DNA from: an uncultured Planctomycetaceae bacterium
GTDB lineage: Bacteria > Planctomycetota > Planctomycetia > Planctomycetales > Planctomycetaceae
Direction: 5' to 3'
Length of the DNA: 64,000 nt
NCBI GenBank assembly: GCA_903896675.1
Contig: CAITYU010000422.1
Location: forward strand, 48,768-112,767
Shown here in pieces: positions 1 through 9,238 of the stretch. Below the pieces are notes generated by a model. That model was not told the DNA's origin and did not search any database. It saw only the letters and a program-made list of their open reading frames with translations. Numbering within the stretch: the first letter of the stretch is position 1; each line of letters opens with the position of its first letter. A program made the translations under genes and the position numbers.

Positions 1-1
1 G

Positions 2-1138
2 AAGTGTGCCGGCTGTCATCGTCCGAATTCGGCGGCTCCCTTTTCGCTGCTCAGTTATGACGACGCAGTTGCCCATCGTCAGATGATTGCGGAAGTGGTG
101 ACAAATGAAACGATGCCTCCGTGGTACGCAGCGGGCGCTCATGGTCAGTTTCAGAACGACTGCTCATTGACCGACGGCGAGAAACAATCGCTGCTGGCGT
201 GGGTTGCGGCGGACAGTCCTGCGGGTGATCCGGCACAGGCCCCGGAGCCTCCACCAGCACCTCAGTCAGACTGGCGGATCGGCAGGCCCGACATGGTGAT
301 CAGTATGCTGGGGCAGCATACAATCCCCGCATCCGGATTCGTGCCTTATCGCTACACGGTTCTGCCATGGCTGTTTCTGCAGGAGACGTGGGTGGAAGCG
401 ATTGAGATTCGTCCGCTGAATCCTGCTGTTGTGCATCACTGCAATATGGCCTACGTGTCCAGTGCCGGGGTCGGTGAGGACACATTCATCACGGGGTATG
501 TGCCAGGTGGGCAGCCGATGGATCTGGGGCGATTCGGGAATGGTACGGCTTTTCGTATTCCAGCGGGTTCAGGGTTGGGGCTGCAGATTCACTACACGAC
601 GACAGGGCGTCGCGAGCAGTGTCGGATACAGGTCGGTCTGCGTTTCCCCCGGACCGCAGTTCGCAGGCAACTGCGCCATGTCCTGCTGGATCCGCGACGC
701 TGGAAGATTCCGCCATACGAGCCCGCCTATGAAGTGCAGGCAGCCCGCAGACTGGATCGGGACATCGATCTGCTGGGGATGTTTACACACATGCACGTTC
801 GCGGCCGCGACATGACGTTTCTGGCGACAATACCCGGGCAGCCCGCCGAAATGCTGCTGCAGATACCAAACTACAATTTTGAGTGGCAATTGGGGTATGA
901 GCTGACTCCGGGATCACGCAAACTGCCGGCCGGCACTGAAATCAAAGCGGTCGCGCATTTCGATAACTCAGTCTTCAATCCCTTCAATCCTGATCCTTCC
1001 CGAGCAGTCGGGTACGGGCTGCAGACGGTGGATGAGATGTTCAATGGATTTGTGTTTTTTGTGGACCAGCATGAAGATCTGCAACTGCAGGTAGATCCAG
1101 TGAACGGACAGGTCATGTGGCCGACCGGCAGGCCATGA
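2..1138 (+). CDS. Cytochrome c-like CxxCH segment joined to copper type II (PHM/DBH-like) monooxygenase-like domain; 5' truncated by window edge
   Basis: Frame is open from base 2 (KCAGCHRPNSAAPFSLLSYDDAVAHRQ upstream of the ORF-track Met); CAGCH heme motif; VVHHCN, THMHVRGRD and late Met motif (QTVDEMFNG) as in PHM-like proteins. Confidence 0.75.
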   Translation, partial: KCAGCHRPNSAAPFSLLSYDDAVAHRQMIAEVVTNETMPPWYAAGAHGQFQNDCSLTDGEKQSLLAWVAADSPAGDPAQAPEPPPAPQSDWRIGRPDMVISMLGQHTIPASGFVPYRYTVLPWLFLQETWVEAIEIRPLNPAVVHHCNMAYVSSAGVGEDTFITGYVPGGQPMDLGRFGNGTAFRIPAGSGLGLQIHYTTTGRREQCRIQVGLRFPRTAVRRQLRHVLLDPRRWKIPPYEPAYEVQAARRLDRDIDLLGMFTHMHVRGRDMTFLATIPGQPAEMLLQIPNYNFEWQLGYELTPGSRKLPAGTEIKAVAHFDNSVFNPFNPDPSRAVGYGLQTVDEMFNGFVFFVDQHEDLQLQVDPVNGQVMWPTGRP

Positions 1139-1156
1139 TCTGCCGGAGATCCGGAT

Positions 1157-2110
1157 TCAGGCCGCTTTGCGGCGACGCGCCCCCGGAGCAGTTTTCCAGC
1201 GACGGTGGACCCAGAAGTACTGTTCCGGAGCTCTGCGAATCAGACGTTCCAGTGCTGAGGTGAAGTCCTGAGTCAGTTGTTCGACCGCATTGGCGTCCTG
1301 GTAGTTTTGTGCATCCAGTACAGCTTCCGTAGTCAGGCAGAAGCGGACCCAGCGGGCCCCCTGCTGCTGCTCCAATGGCAGTCGCCACGCTCCTCCGACC
1401 ACAACCAGCGCGTTGTACTGCAGCGCCAGCAGAGCGATGGACTTGAAGGTCGAAGCAGGACGTCCGAAGAAGTCCACAAACACCCCGCTGCGCCCGGCGT
1501 CCTGATCACACAGCAGAGAAGCCATACCACCGCGCTGCAGGATCTCTGATACCTGTGCTCCAGCGCCCGCTTTGGATACCAGTTGATTGCCAGTTGACTC
1601 GCGGAATCTGCGAAACCAGTTCTGCAGCCACGGATTGTCCAGATCACGGGCAACTACGGCCGATGGGAAGCCGAAGTGCCCGAACGTTGCCACACTGATT
1701 TCCCAGTTGCCGAAATGCCCGCCGAGAAACAGGACCGGGCGGTCCGCCAGAATTGCCCGGACACACTGTTCGCGACCTTCAAAACTCAGCACTTCCGTGC
1801 AGGTGGCAAGACTGAATTGCCGGGGCAACTGCACCATCTCGCAGACCATCCGGAACAGGTGACGCCACATGCCGCGAAACAGCCGCTGTACCTCAGCCTC
1901 CGGCAGATCCGTACCAAAGGCCGTTCGCAGGTTTTCGGCGGCAGTGTTGTAGCGGTTCCAGCGTGGCGGTAATCGGCAGATCAGCCATGCCGCAGTGTCT
2001 GCAAGTGCAAAAGCCATGCGAATCGGCAGGCACTGCACCACGAACAACAGCACGCGGAACACGCAGTATTCGCAAACATGCCGCAGACTCAGTTTCCAGC
2101 CGTCACGCAT
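1157..2110 (-). CDS. LpxL/HtrB-family lysophospholipid (lipid A) acyltransferase
   Basis: FLGGHFGNWEI motif, SLLCDQDAGRSGVFVDFFGRPAST, C-terminal RRAPEQYFWVHRRWKT typical of the family. Confidence 0.85.
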   Translation of the reverse strand: MRDGWKLSLRHVCEYCVFRVLLFVVQCLPIRMAFALADTAAWLICRLPPRWNRYNTAAENLRTAFGTDLPEAEVQRLFRGMWRHLFRMVCEMVQLPRQFSLATCTEVLSFEGREQCVRAILADRPVLFLGGHFGNWEISVATFGHFGFPSAVVARDLDNPWLQNWFRRFRESTGNQLVSKAGAGAQVSEILQRGGMASLLCDQDAGRSGVFVDFFGRPASTFKSIALLALQYNALVVVGGAWRLPLEQQQGARWVRFCLTTEAVLDAQNYQDANAVEQLTQDFTSALERLIRRAPEQYFWVHRRWKTAPGARRRKAA

Positions 2111-2137
2111 TGTCGCTCCCTCCGCAGGTCACTCAGT

Positions 2138-3064
2138 TCAGGCTGCTGATCTGTCTGATCCGAGTTTCTGTCGCAGCAGCGGTTCCAGCAACTGACCAAT
2201 GGTCAGGCCAGCGGCCGCCGCCGCCAGCGGTACGAGACTGTGTGTCGTCATGCCTGGAATCGTGTTGATTTCAAGAATCACAAAACTGCCGTCCGGACGC
2301 AGGCGAATGTCGGTACGAGTCAGGTCAGATGTACCGGCAGCCCGCACTGCCTGCATCGCTGCCGCCGGCAGTGCAGCCGGGATTCCGGCCGGATGCACGC
2401 TGTACTGAGTTGCTGCGGACTGGTACTTGGCCGTGTAATCGTACCAGCTTCCAGAGGGTCTGATTTCCACCAGGGGCAGCAGTCGGTCACCAGCCAGCGA
2501 AACAGTGATCTCGCGACCCGCAACAAACGACTCCAGAACACACCTGTCGCCCCAGCGAAAGGCTTCCTGTATCGCCGACCCAAGCTGTTGTGCGTCAGTG
2601 ACCAGCGTAATCCCGATGCTGGAACCCTGCTCGTCGGGTTTCACCACCAGCGGAAAGCCGATCTCAGTCGCTGCCTGCAGCATCTGCTGCTCAGGACAAC
2701 TGCGATGGAGAATTGTGCCGGCAGCCACCGGAAGATTGTGTGCCTGCAGCAGCTGCCGCGTCCGAATCTTGCTGAAGGTCAGCGCACTGGCCTCCGGAGA
2801 ACTTCCCAGCCACGGAGTGCCCAGACGCTGCAGCCGCCGCTGCAGGCTGCCATCCTCACCACCCATTCCATGCAGCATGGGAACCACAATATCGGGCTGC
2901 AGCAGATCGGCGTCGGTGCAGGTGTCTGCAGGATCCAGCAGCCGCACGCGATGACCCGACTCCTGCAGGCTGTCGGCAGTGCAGCGTCCGCTTTCAAGGC
3001 TGACGGCTCGCTCTGCCGAATCACCTCCACACAGGACCAGAATGCTGAGTGGTGCCCTTACCAC
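2138..3064 (-). CDS. ddl: D-alanine--D-alanine ligase
   Basis: LCGGDSAERAVSLESG N-terminus, ATP-grasp region, VLEINTIPGMTTHSLVPLAAAAAG. Confidence 0.93.
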   Translation of the reverse strand: MVRAPLSILVLCGGDSAERAVSLESGRCTADSLQESGHRVRLLDPADTCTDADLLQPDIVVPMLHGMGGEDGSLQRRLQRLGTPWLGSSPEASALTFSKIRTRQLLQAHNLPVAAGTILHRSCPEQQMLQAATEIGFPLVVKPDEQGSSIGITLVTDAQQLGSAIQEAFRWGDRCVLESFVAGREITVSLAGDRLLPLVEIRPSGSWYDYTAKYQSAATQYSVHPAGIPAALPAAAMQAVRAAGTSDLTRTDIRLRPDGSFVILEINTIPGMTTHSLVPLAAAAAGLTIGQLLEPLLRQKLGSDRSAA

Positions 3065-3939
3065 ACACGGATTTCCAGTTCCAGATCGATGGAATACTTC
3101 TGAGCAACAGTGGTGCGGATGCGTTCAATCAGTTGTTCAACATCCGTGGCGGCTGCACCCGGCTCCGTGACTATGAAATTGGCATGACGTTCACTGACCC
3201 GCGCCTTGCCGACGGACGCGTTCTTCAGTCCGCTCTGTTCAATCAGTGCACCCGCACTCAGACCTCGAGGGTTGCGAAAAATACAGCCTGCAGACTGATC
3301 GGCCAGGGGCTGAGTGGATCGTTTCATGATCCAGTTTTTTCGCATCCTGCGCGTGAGCTCTTCCGAATCATCACGCTGCAACTGCAGTGTGACTGAGAGT
3401 ACCAGCAGGTCCTGAATACCACTGCGGCGATACGCAAATGAAAGCTCGTCACCACGACGAACGGCAACCGCGCCGTCCTGGTCGAGCACTCGGATGGACT
3501 GCACCAACTGCCCGATATCACCCTGGCGGCCACCACTGTTGCCGACAACAGCACCACCGACCGTTCCGGGGATCCCCACCAGATGCTCCACCCCGCCGAG
3601 ACCCGCACGCGCCGATTCTGTCACCAGTCGCGACAGCAGAGTCCCGCCACCGGCGGTTACCTGCGTCTCATCGATGGTGATTTCTGCCAGCACCGGCTCG
3701 GTGACCCGCACCACAGCGCCACGCACGCCGGCATCACGCACCAGCAGATTTGAGCCGGAACCCAGAATGTGTACAGGAACACCCTGAGTCCGACAGGTCT
3801 GCAGCACTTCCAGAAGCTCAGTCTCACTGCGCGGAGTCAGCAGGTACTGAGCCGGGCCCCCAACTCGCAGCCACGTGAATGGCGCCAGAGAAGCTTCATG
3901 CTGCAGAATCTCGCTGAATTCTTCGATTGATCTGGTCAT
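3058..3939 (-). CDS. murB: UDP-N-acetylmuramate dehydrogenase
   Basis: LGSGSNLLVRDAGVRGAVVR, GIPGTVGGAVVGNSGG, AGCIFRNPRGLSAGALIEQSGLKN. Confidence 0.94.
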   Translation of the reverse strand: MTRSIEEFSEILQHEASLAPFTWLRVGGPAQYLLTPRSETELLEVLQTCRTQGVPVHILGSGSNLLVRDAGVRGAVVRVTEPVLAEITIDETQVTAGGGTLLSRLVTESARAGLGGVEHLVGIPGTVGGAVVGNSGGRQGDIGQLVQSIRVLDQDGAVAVRRGDELSFAYRRSGIQDLLVLSVTLQLQRDDSEELTRRMRKNWIMKRSTQPLADQSAGCIFRNPRGLSAGALIEQSGLKNASVGKARVSERHANFIVTEPGAAATDVEQLIERIRTTVAQKYSIDLELEIRVW

Positions 3940-5386
3940 GTATTGTGTTTGTCCTGCCTGCTCCCATGGTAATCACGATGTCCCCCGGACGAACTGCATC
4001 GTCTAATATGCCCGCCACACGGTCAAGGTCCGACACCAGCTTTGCTCGTCCGCCCAGATTTCTTATCAGCTGCACCAGTTCCCCGGACAGGGCTGTGGCC
4101 TCCTCAGTCGAGGCCGATTCACGGATTCGCAGCGCCGGCAGCACATACAGCTCGTCCGCCAATCGCAGAGACTCAGAGAATTCCGCCATCAGGCCTCGCA
4201 GCCTGCTGCACTGATGAGGCTCAAAGACACCGATAACCCGACGCCCCGGAAAACAGGATGCCAGAGTCGACAGGACCGCTGACACAGCGGTCGGATGATG
4301 GGCGTAGTCGTCGAACAGATCGGCACCACGCCACGTTCCTCGGAATTCCAGCCGCCGCTGCATGCCAGGGAAATCCGCGAGAGCACGGGCTGCGGCAAAA
4401 GGGGACAGCCCCAGTTCACAGCCTGCCGCCAGCGCCATGGCTGCATTCAGCATGTTGTGACGCCCCGGTACAGTCAGATCCAGCAGCAATTCCTCACCAC
4501 TGCTGTGCCGCAGCAGAACCTGTTGACCCGGCAAGCCAGTTACCGTACGAGCAGAAAGACTGCGACTACTGATCAGCGAATACTCCCAGAATTCCGCAAA
4601 TCCCGCCCCGCTGCCTGAATGCCGTGGCACCACTGCCACAGCCCGCCGATTTGCTCCGCGTACTGCTGCACAGGCAGTGCTGCAGTCCGCGTTCACAATC
4701 ACCACTCCCCGATCAGACACTCCTGACAAAAATCGGGTGTAGGAACCCAGCATGGAAAGCGGGTCGGCAAACCAGTCGAGGTGATCCGGTTCAATTCCGG
4801 TCAGGATTGCCAGATCCGGCGAAAGTGTCAGAAAGGAATCCCGGTACTCACAGCTCTCCACGACCATTTCTGCCGGACCAATTGCATGGTCAGGCTGTCG
4901 CGGCAACTGAAAATCGCCGCCGATGTAACGACCAGTCCGCCGACCATTGTGCTGCAGCAACCACCAAAGCATCCCTGACGTGGTGGTTTTGCCATGAGTC
5001 CCCGCAACACAGAACCGGGGCACGTCGCGGCAGCAGTCCGCCAGAGCTTCCGGAAGTGTCTGGATCCGGCAGTCGGCCTGCACGGCAGCCCGAAAAATCG
5101 GCAGGTCGGCCGGGACCGCCAGTGATCGGATGACATGAGAATAATTGCGAAAATCAAGGCTTTGCAGCCGTGTCCAGTCAACGGTTGCGAGCTGTCGCTG
5201 CGACGAACCTGCCGCAATGGCAAACGCCTGCAGTCTGGTTGAATCCGTATCGCTGCCGGTGACCTGCTGACCACGGTTCAGCAGCAACTGGCACAGGTTG
5301 TTCATCCCGGCACCGCAGATTCCCAGCAATAAACAGCGAGCAGTGGCTGTTGCTGGTGATTGGTGGATGGGTACCGAGACTGACAT
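3896..5386 (-). CDS. murC: UDP-N-acetylmuramate--L-alanine ligase
   Basis: GICGAGMNNLCQLLLNRGQQVTGSDT, CVAGTHGKTTTSGMLWWLL, DDYAHHPTAVSAVL, FEPHQCSR. Confidence 0.94.
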   Translation of the reverse strand: MSVSVPIHQSPATATARCLLLGICGAGMNNLCQLLLNRGQQVTGSDTDSTRLQAFAIAAGSSQRQLATVDWTRLQSLDFRNYSHVIRSLAVPADLPIFRAAVQADCRIQTLPEALADCCRDVPRFCVAGTHGKTTTSGMLWWLLQHNGRRTGRYIGGDFQLPRQPDHAIGPAEMVVESCEYRDSFLTLSPDLAILTGIEPDHLDWFADPLSMLGSYTRFLSGVSDRGVVIVNADCSTACAAVRGANRRAVAVVPRHSGSGAGFAEFWEYSLISSRSLSARTVTGLPGQQVLLRHSSGEELLLDLTVPGRHNMLNAAMALAAGCELGLSPFAAARALADFPGMQRRLEFRGTWRGADLFDDYAHHPTAVSAVLSTLASCFPGRRVIGVFEPHQCSRLRGLMAEFSESLRLADELYVLPALRIRESASTEEATALSGELVQLIRNLGGRAKLVSDLDRVAGILDDAVRPGDIVITMGAGRTNTIHDQINRRIQRDSAA

Positions 5387-5678
5387 AAGCCTTCCGTGGC
5401 CGGGCAGTGAGTGTGAGAAAAAAAGTGCCTCGCTGCGTTTCCCTGCAGCAGGCTAAATTCTAGCGAATTCCTGAAATGCTGTCACGAGGTGATCAAAAGT
5501 GCATTTTTTGGCCGTTTTGTCTGCTGATGAGTGCTGGCTGATGAATTCGTCTCAGAATTTTATGACATTTGCGATAAAAATCGAAAATCACTGCGAGTGT
5601 TGGAAAAAACATATCTTTTGCCTCGCTTTTGTGTTATATTATGTCAGATAACGAGGTCTTGAATTTAAGAAGGTCCAG

Positions 5679-5747
5679 CTTGGGCGTTTCTGCATGGCGT
5701 TCCAAGGCTTGGTTTTAACGATTACACGGCACCTGCAATCGCCCAAG
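5679..5747 (+). promoter_or_regulatory. Candidate structured leader: outer stem CTTGGGCG/CGCCCAAG enclosing palindrome CCAAG-G-CTTGG
   Basis: Perfect 8-bp inverted repeat 5679-5686/5740-5747 and 11-nt palindrome 5702-5712, upstream of the response regulator. Confidence 0.4.
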
Positions 5748-5845
5748 GATTCGTTATGAAAGGCCCCCCCCGCTAGTGTGTGCAGGATAATCACCATGAT
5801 TCGCAGCGTTTTGATTGCTGTGCTTTTGCAGAGGGGGATTCAGTC

Positions 5846-6544
5846 ATGAGTCTGGCAGAATTTGACCATTCGACACTGCCGGAAGTTTATTTATCGGCCG
5901 ATGAGCGACACGTGTATGTCATTGACGATGACGCTGCGGTGCTTGAGTTTCTGCGATTGTCTCTGGACATGGCCGGCTATCAGCCTCGCTGTTACCAATC
6001 CGCGTCTCAATTTCTGCAGGACTCGGCCGAACTGCCTCCGGGTGTGGTAATCAGCGACCAGGTCATGGCGGACATGCAGGGGCTGGAACTGCAGCGACGA
6101 CTGGCCGAGACTCAGCCGGTGTTTCGCTTTATCCTGATTTCCGGTTATCCACGGACCAGTCTGGCAGTGACGGCAATGCGGATGGGGGCGATCACGGTGC
6201 TGGATAAGCCGTTTGATCGCCGCGAACTGCTGGCAGCGGTTTCCGAGGGCTTTCGTTTGCTGGCTACTGCAACCGAGCAGGAGGCTGCACTGCCTCCGCT
6301 GTTGCCTGATGGTCGCACGTATCTGTCCCTGCTGTCCCGCCAGGAGCTGAGTGTGATCCGGCTGGTTTACGAAGGTGCGACGAACAAGGCCATCTCGATT
6401 CAGATGGGCATCAGCGTCAAGACGGTGGAAAAGCATCGTTCGCGAGCCATGCGTAAGTTGCAGGTCCAGTCGATGGCTGGGCTGGTACGACTGGTGCAGC
6501 GTGTGCAGGCGATGCAGCGTGTCACCGACCGTACGGGCATTTGA
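5846..6544 (+). CDS. FixJ/NarL-type response regulator (receiver + LuxR HTH)
   Basis: VYVIDDDAAVLEFL, VVISDQVMADMQG phospho-acceptor, LDKPFD, C-terminal LSRQELSVIRLVYEGATNKAISIQMGISVKTVEKHRSRAMRKL; ATG 5846 preferred over the ORF-track GTG at 5780. Confidence 0.9.
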   Translation: MSLAEFDHSTLPEVYLSADERHVYVIDDDAAVLEFLRLSLDMAGYQPRCYQSASQFLQDSAELPPGVVISDQVMADMQGLELQRRLAETQPVFRFILISGYPRTSLAVTAMRMGAITVLDKPFDRRELLAAVSEGFRLLATATEQEAALPPLLPDGRTYLSLLSRQELSVIRLVYEGATNKAISIQMGISVKTVEKHRSRAMRKLQVQSMAGLVRLVQRVQAMQRVTDRTGI

Positions 6545-6565
6545 ATCCGGATTGCTGTTCGGCTG

Positions 6566-8677
6566 TCAGCCTGTTTGTGGCAGGTCCAGCAGCCCGCTGA
6601 AGCGGTTCAGGACGACCTGTTTCAGGGGTTCAAAATGAGGCAGCTCCAGTTGTCCGCTGTCTACCAGATCGACGGCGATCCGGCGTGCTTCCTTCAATAG
6701 TACGAGGTCACGAACGGGGTCGGCACAGCGCAGTGGCATAGCGCCGCTCTGCCGCAGTCCCAGAATATCCCCGGGACCTCGCAGTTCTGCGTCCTTTTCG
6801 GCAAGGACAAAGCCGTCTGTCGACTGTTCGAGCGCTGTCAGTCGCGCGACGGCGTCCGCAGCTTCGGATTCAGAAAACAGAAAGCAGTAGCCCTGATGAC
6901 TGCCGCGGCAGATGCGTCCGCGCAACTGGTGCAGCTGGGCCAGTCCGAAGCGTTCGGCCTGCTGAATGACCATCAGAGTGGCATTCGGTACGTTGACTCC
7001 GACCTCGATCACGGTCGTTGTCACCAGCACATCGCAGTTGCGTTCGCGGAATTGGTCCATCACGGCGTGTCGCTGTTCGCGGTCCATGCGTCCGTGCAGC
7101 AGTGCAATTCGCAGTCCGTCAAGTTCCGTTGCCTGCAGGGTGCGGAAGACGGATTCCGCTGCTGCCGAATCGTCGTCGGTCTGCCCCTCGACTCGCGGGC
7201 AGACCACGTAGGTCTGCCTGCCTGCGGCTGCCTGCTGTCGTACAAACTGCCAGACGCGAGACTGTTCCGACCGGGAGGCGATGCGTGAGGTGATGACTTT
7301 TTGTCGGCCGGGTGGCAGATCTTTGATGACGGACACATCCAGATCCCCGAACTGTGTCAGGCAGAGGCTGCGGGGGATGGGTGTGGCGGTCATGATCAGC
7401 ACGTGCGGGCTGAATTCGCCGCTGGAGAACCGGGATCTCTGGCGGACTCCGAAGCGGTGCTGTTCATCGATGACTGCGAGTGCGAGGCTGTGGAAGCGGA
7501 CGGATTCCTGGATCAGTGCCTGAGTTCCGATGATCAGGCTGATGGAACCATCGGCGATTCCGGCCAGAAGTTCGCGGCGTTTTGCGGCCGGCAGGCCTCC
7601 CAGCAGCAGGCAGCGCTGAACTCGACTTTCCCGCAGCAGTTCTTCAAGTGTGTCCCAGTGCTGTGAGGCAAGGACTTCGGTTGGAGCCATCAGGACAGCC
7701 TGGTGTCCGGCTGCGACGGCAGCCAGCAGTGCATAGACGGCGATGGCTGTTTTTCCGGCGCCAACGTCTGCCTGCAGCAGTCGATGCATGGGCTCCTGCA
7801 GCTGCAGGTCACGGCAAAGATCCTGAATCGCCTGATCCTGCCCGCTGGTGAATCGGAAGCTGAAGAGACGTCTGATGCGGGCGTCGATTTTTGCTGAAAC
7901 GGGCAGTGGCAGGGCCCGTTGCGCTCGAGTGCGCTGGCGACGAATGGCCAGTCCCAGTTGAAACTCGAGCAGATCGTCGAGGAGTACACGGTGTCGTGCT
8001 TCCCGCCACTGTTCCGGTGTGGCGGGGCAATGCAGTCCCCGCATGGCGGCTGGCAGTGTCGGCAGTTTCAGTTGCGAGCGGAGTGTTTCCGGGAGCGGAT
8101 CCGGCAGCAGGTCGGCGAATTGTTCTGTGGCGACTCGGGTCATGCGTCGCATGGCATCCATGGAGATGCCATCCGTCAGCGAGTATCGCGGCAGCACACC
8201 GGCTCCGGCTTCCACCTGATCATCGGCGGACAGCAGAATGACGGAAGGGTTGCTGAATTCCCAGCGGCCGTTTCGACGCTGGGGTTTGCCCTGGAAAATC
8301 AGTCTTTGGCCTTCGCTGAACCTGCGGAACATCCACGGCTGGTTGAACCAGATACCGCGGACGAAATGTCCTTCGCAGTTCAGGACGAGTCCGACCAGAG
8401 AGCGACCGGCAGTCAGTTCCCGGGCGTCGCGATCCACGACAACTCCGTGCACAGCCTGCAGTTCATCGGGTTGAAGTTGTGGTACGGAGCGAATGCAGGT
8501 GAAGTCGTGGATTTCGTGAGGAATGTGGAACAGCAGGTCTGCGACGGTGTGAATGTCAAGATTTTTCAGCAGCAAAGCTCGCTGTGGTCCGACACCGCGC
8601 AGAAACTGCACGGGGGTTTGCAGTCCCGGGTTTTCCGGAGGCGTGGGGAATTGTGACTGTGCAGCGTTGCCGGACAT
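6566..8677 (-). CDS. recG: ATP-dependent DNA helicase RecG
   Basis: LLQADVGAGKTAIAVYALL, APTEVLASQHW, VIDEQHRFGVRQR, MTATPIPRSL, VGVNVPNATLMVIQQAERFGLAQLHQLRGRICRG. Confidence 0.95.
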   Translation of the reverse strand: MSGNAAQSQFPTPPENPGLQTPVQFLRGVGPQRALLLKNLDIHTVADLLFHIPHEIHDFTCIRSVPQLQPDELQAVHGVVVDRDARELTAGRSLVGLVLNCEGHFVRGIWFNQPWMFRRFSEGQRLIFQGKPQRRNGRWEFSNPSVILLSADDQVEAGAGVLPRYSLTDGISMDAMRRMTRVATEQFADLLPDPLPETLRSQLKLPTLPAAMRGLHCPATPEQWREARHRVLLDDLLEFQLGLAIRRQRTRAQRALPLPVSAKIDARIRRLFSFRFTSGQDQAIQDLCRDLQLQEPMHRLLQADVGAGKTAIAVYALLAAVAAGHQAVLMAPTEVLASQHWDTLEELLRESRVQRCLLLGGLPAAKRRELLAGIADGSISLIIGTQALIQESVRFHSLALAVIDEQHRFGVRQRSRFSSGEFSPHVLIMTATPIPRSLCLTQFGDLDVSVIKDLPPGRQKVITSRIASRSEQSRVWQFVRQQAAAGRQTYVVCPRVEGQTDDDSAAAESVFRTLQATELDGLRIALLHGRMDREQRHAVMDQFRERNCDVLVTTTVIEVGVNVPNATLMVIQQAERFGLAQLHQLRGRICRGSHQGYCFLFSESEAADAVARLTALEQSTDGFVLAEKDAELRGPGDILGLRQSGAMPLRCADPVRDLVLLKEARRIAVDLVDSGQLELPHFEPLKQVVLNRFSGLLDLPQTG

Positions 8678-9188
8678 AGCCTGACGGGCCCGGTGGGGTG
8701 GGAGTGGAGTGTGAAAACTGGCGGAATTCTAGCGTATTGGGGAATCTGAGTCTGTGATTCATGGTGGAATTCGTGCACAGATGGCGAGTGGCAGGGGGAT
8801 TTTCGGGTCGTACGGCAGCTGGCAGGTTCTCGGACTGCGAATTCCGGGATTGCTTCCACAAAACCCGATCGCGCTTGTTTTTCGCCCCGGGTATTGCAAG
8901 AATTTCGCTGTCCTGTTTGGTTCTTCGGCCTCCCACCGGTCTGAACTGTGTCCGGTAGACAGAATCATGTCGCTTACGTTTCCAGCTTTTTTGACTGCCG
9001 TGCGGATTGGCCGCTTGTTTTTCGGCCTCATCCTGCAGATTGCTGCGCCTGTCGCAGCGGGTGTGAAACGCGCGGCTGCGTCCAAACGCTGGCCCCTGCC
9101 ACCTCGCTGACCAGCCGACAGAACTGGTATTTCCCGTGGCGTCAGCGAGTTCAGGTGGCAGACCCGTTGCGCTTTCCGAGCCGTCCGG

Positions 9189-9224
9189 ATTTTCAGGCGG
9201 CAACCACTCAACAGACCTGAAAAT
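9189..9224 (+). promoter_or_regulatory. Inverted repeat ATTTTCAGG-N18-CCTGAAAAT directly upstream of gltB
   Basis: Perfect 9-bp inverted repeat ending 15 nt before the gltB ATG. Confidence 0.4.
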
Positions 9225-9238
9225 CAGAGTAAACTTCC

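Noticed and set aside
5756-5845. Phase-variable N-terminal extension of the response regulator through the C8 tract
   Set aside because: The mini-ORF is already in frame with the regulator but ends in TAG; a C-run indel would move it out of frame, so it cannot create the fusion.
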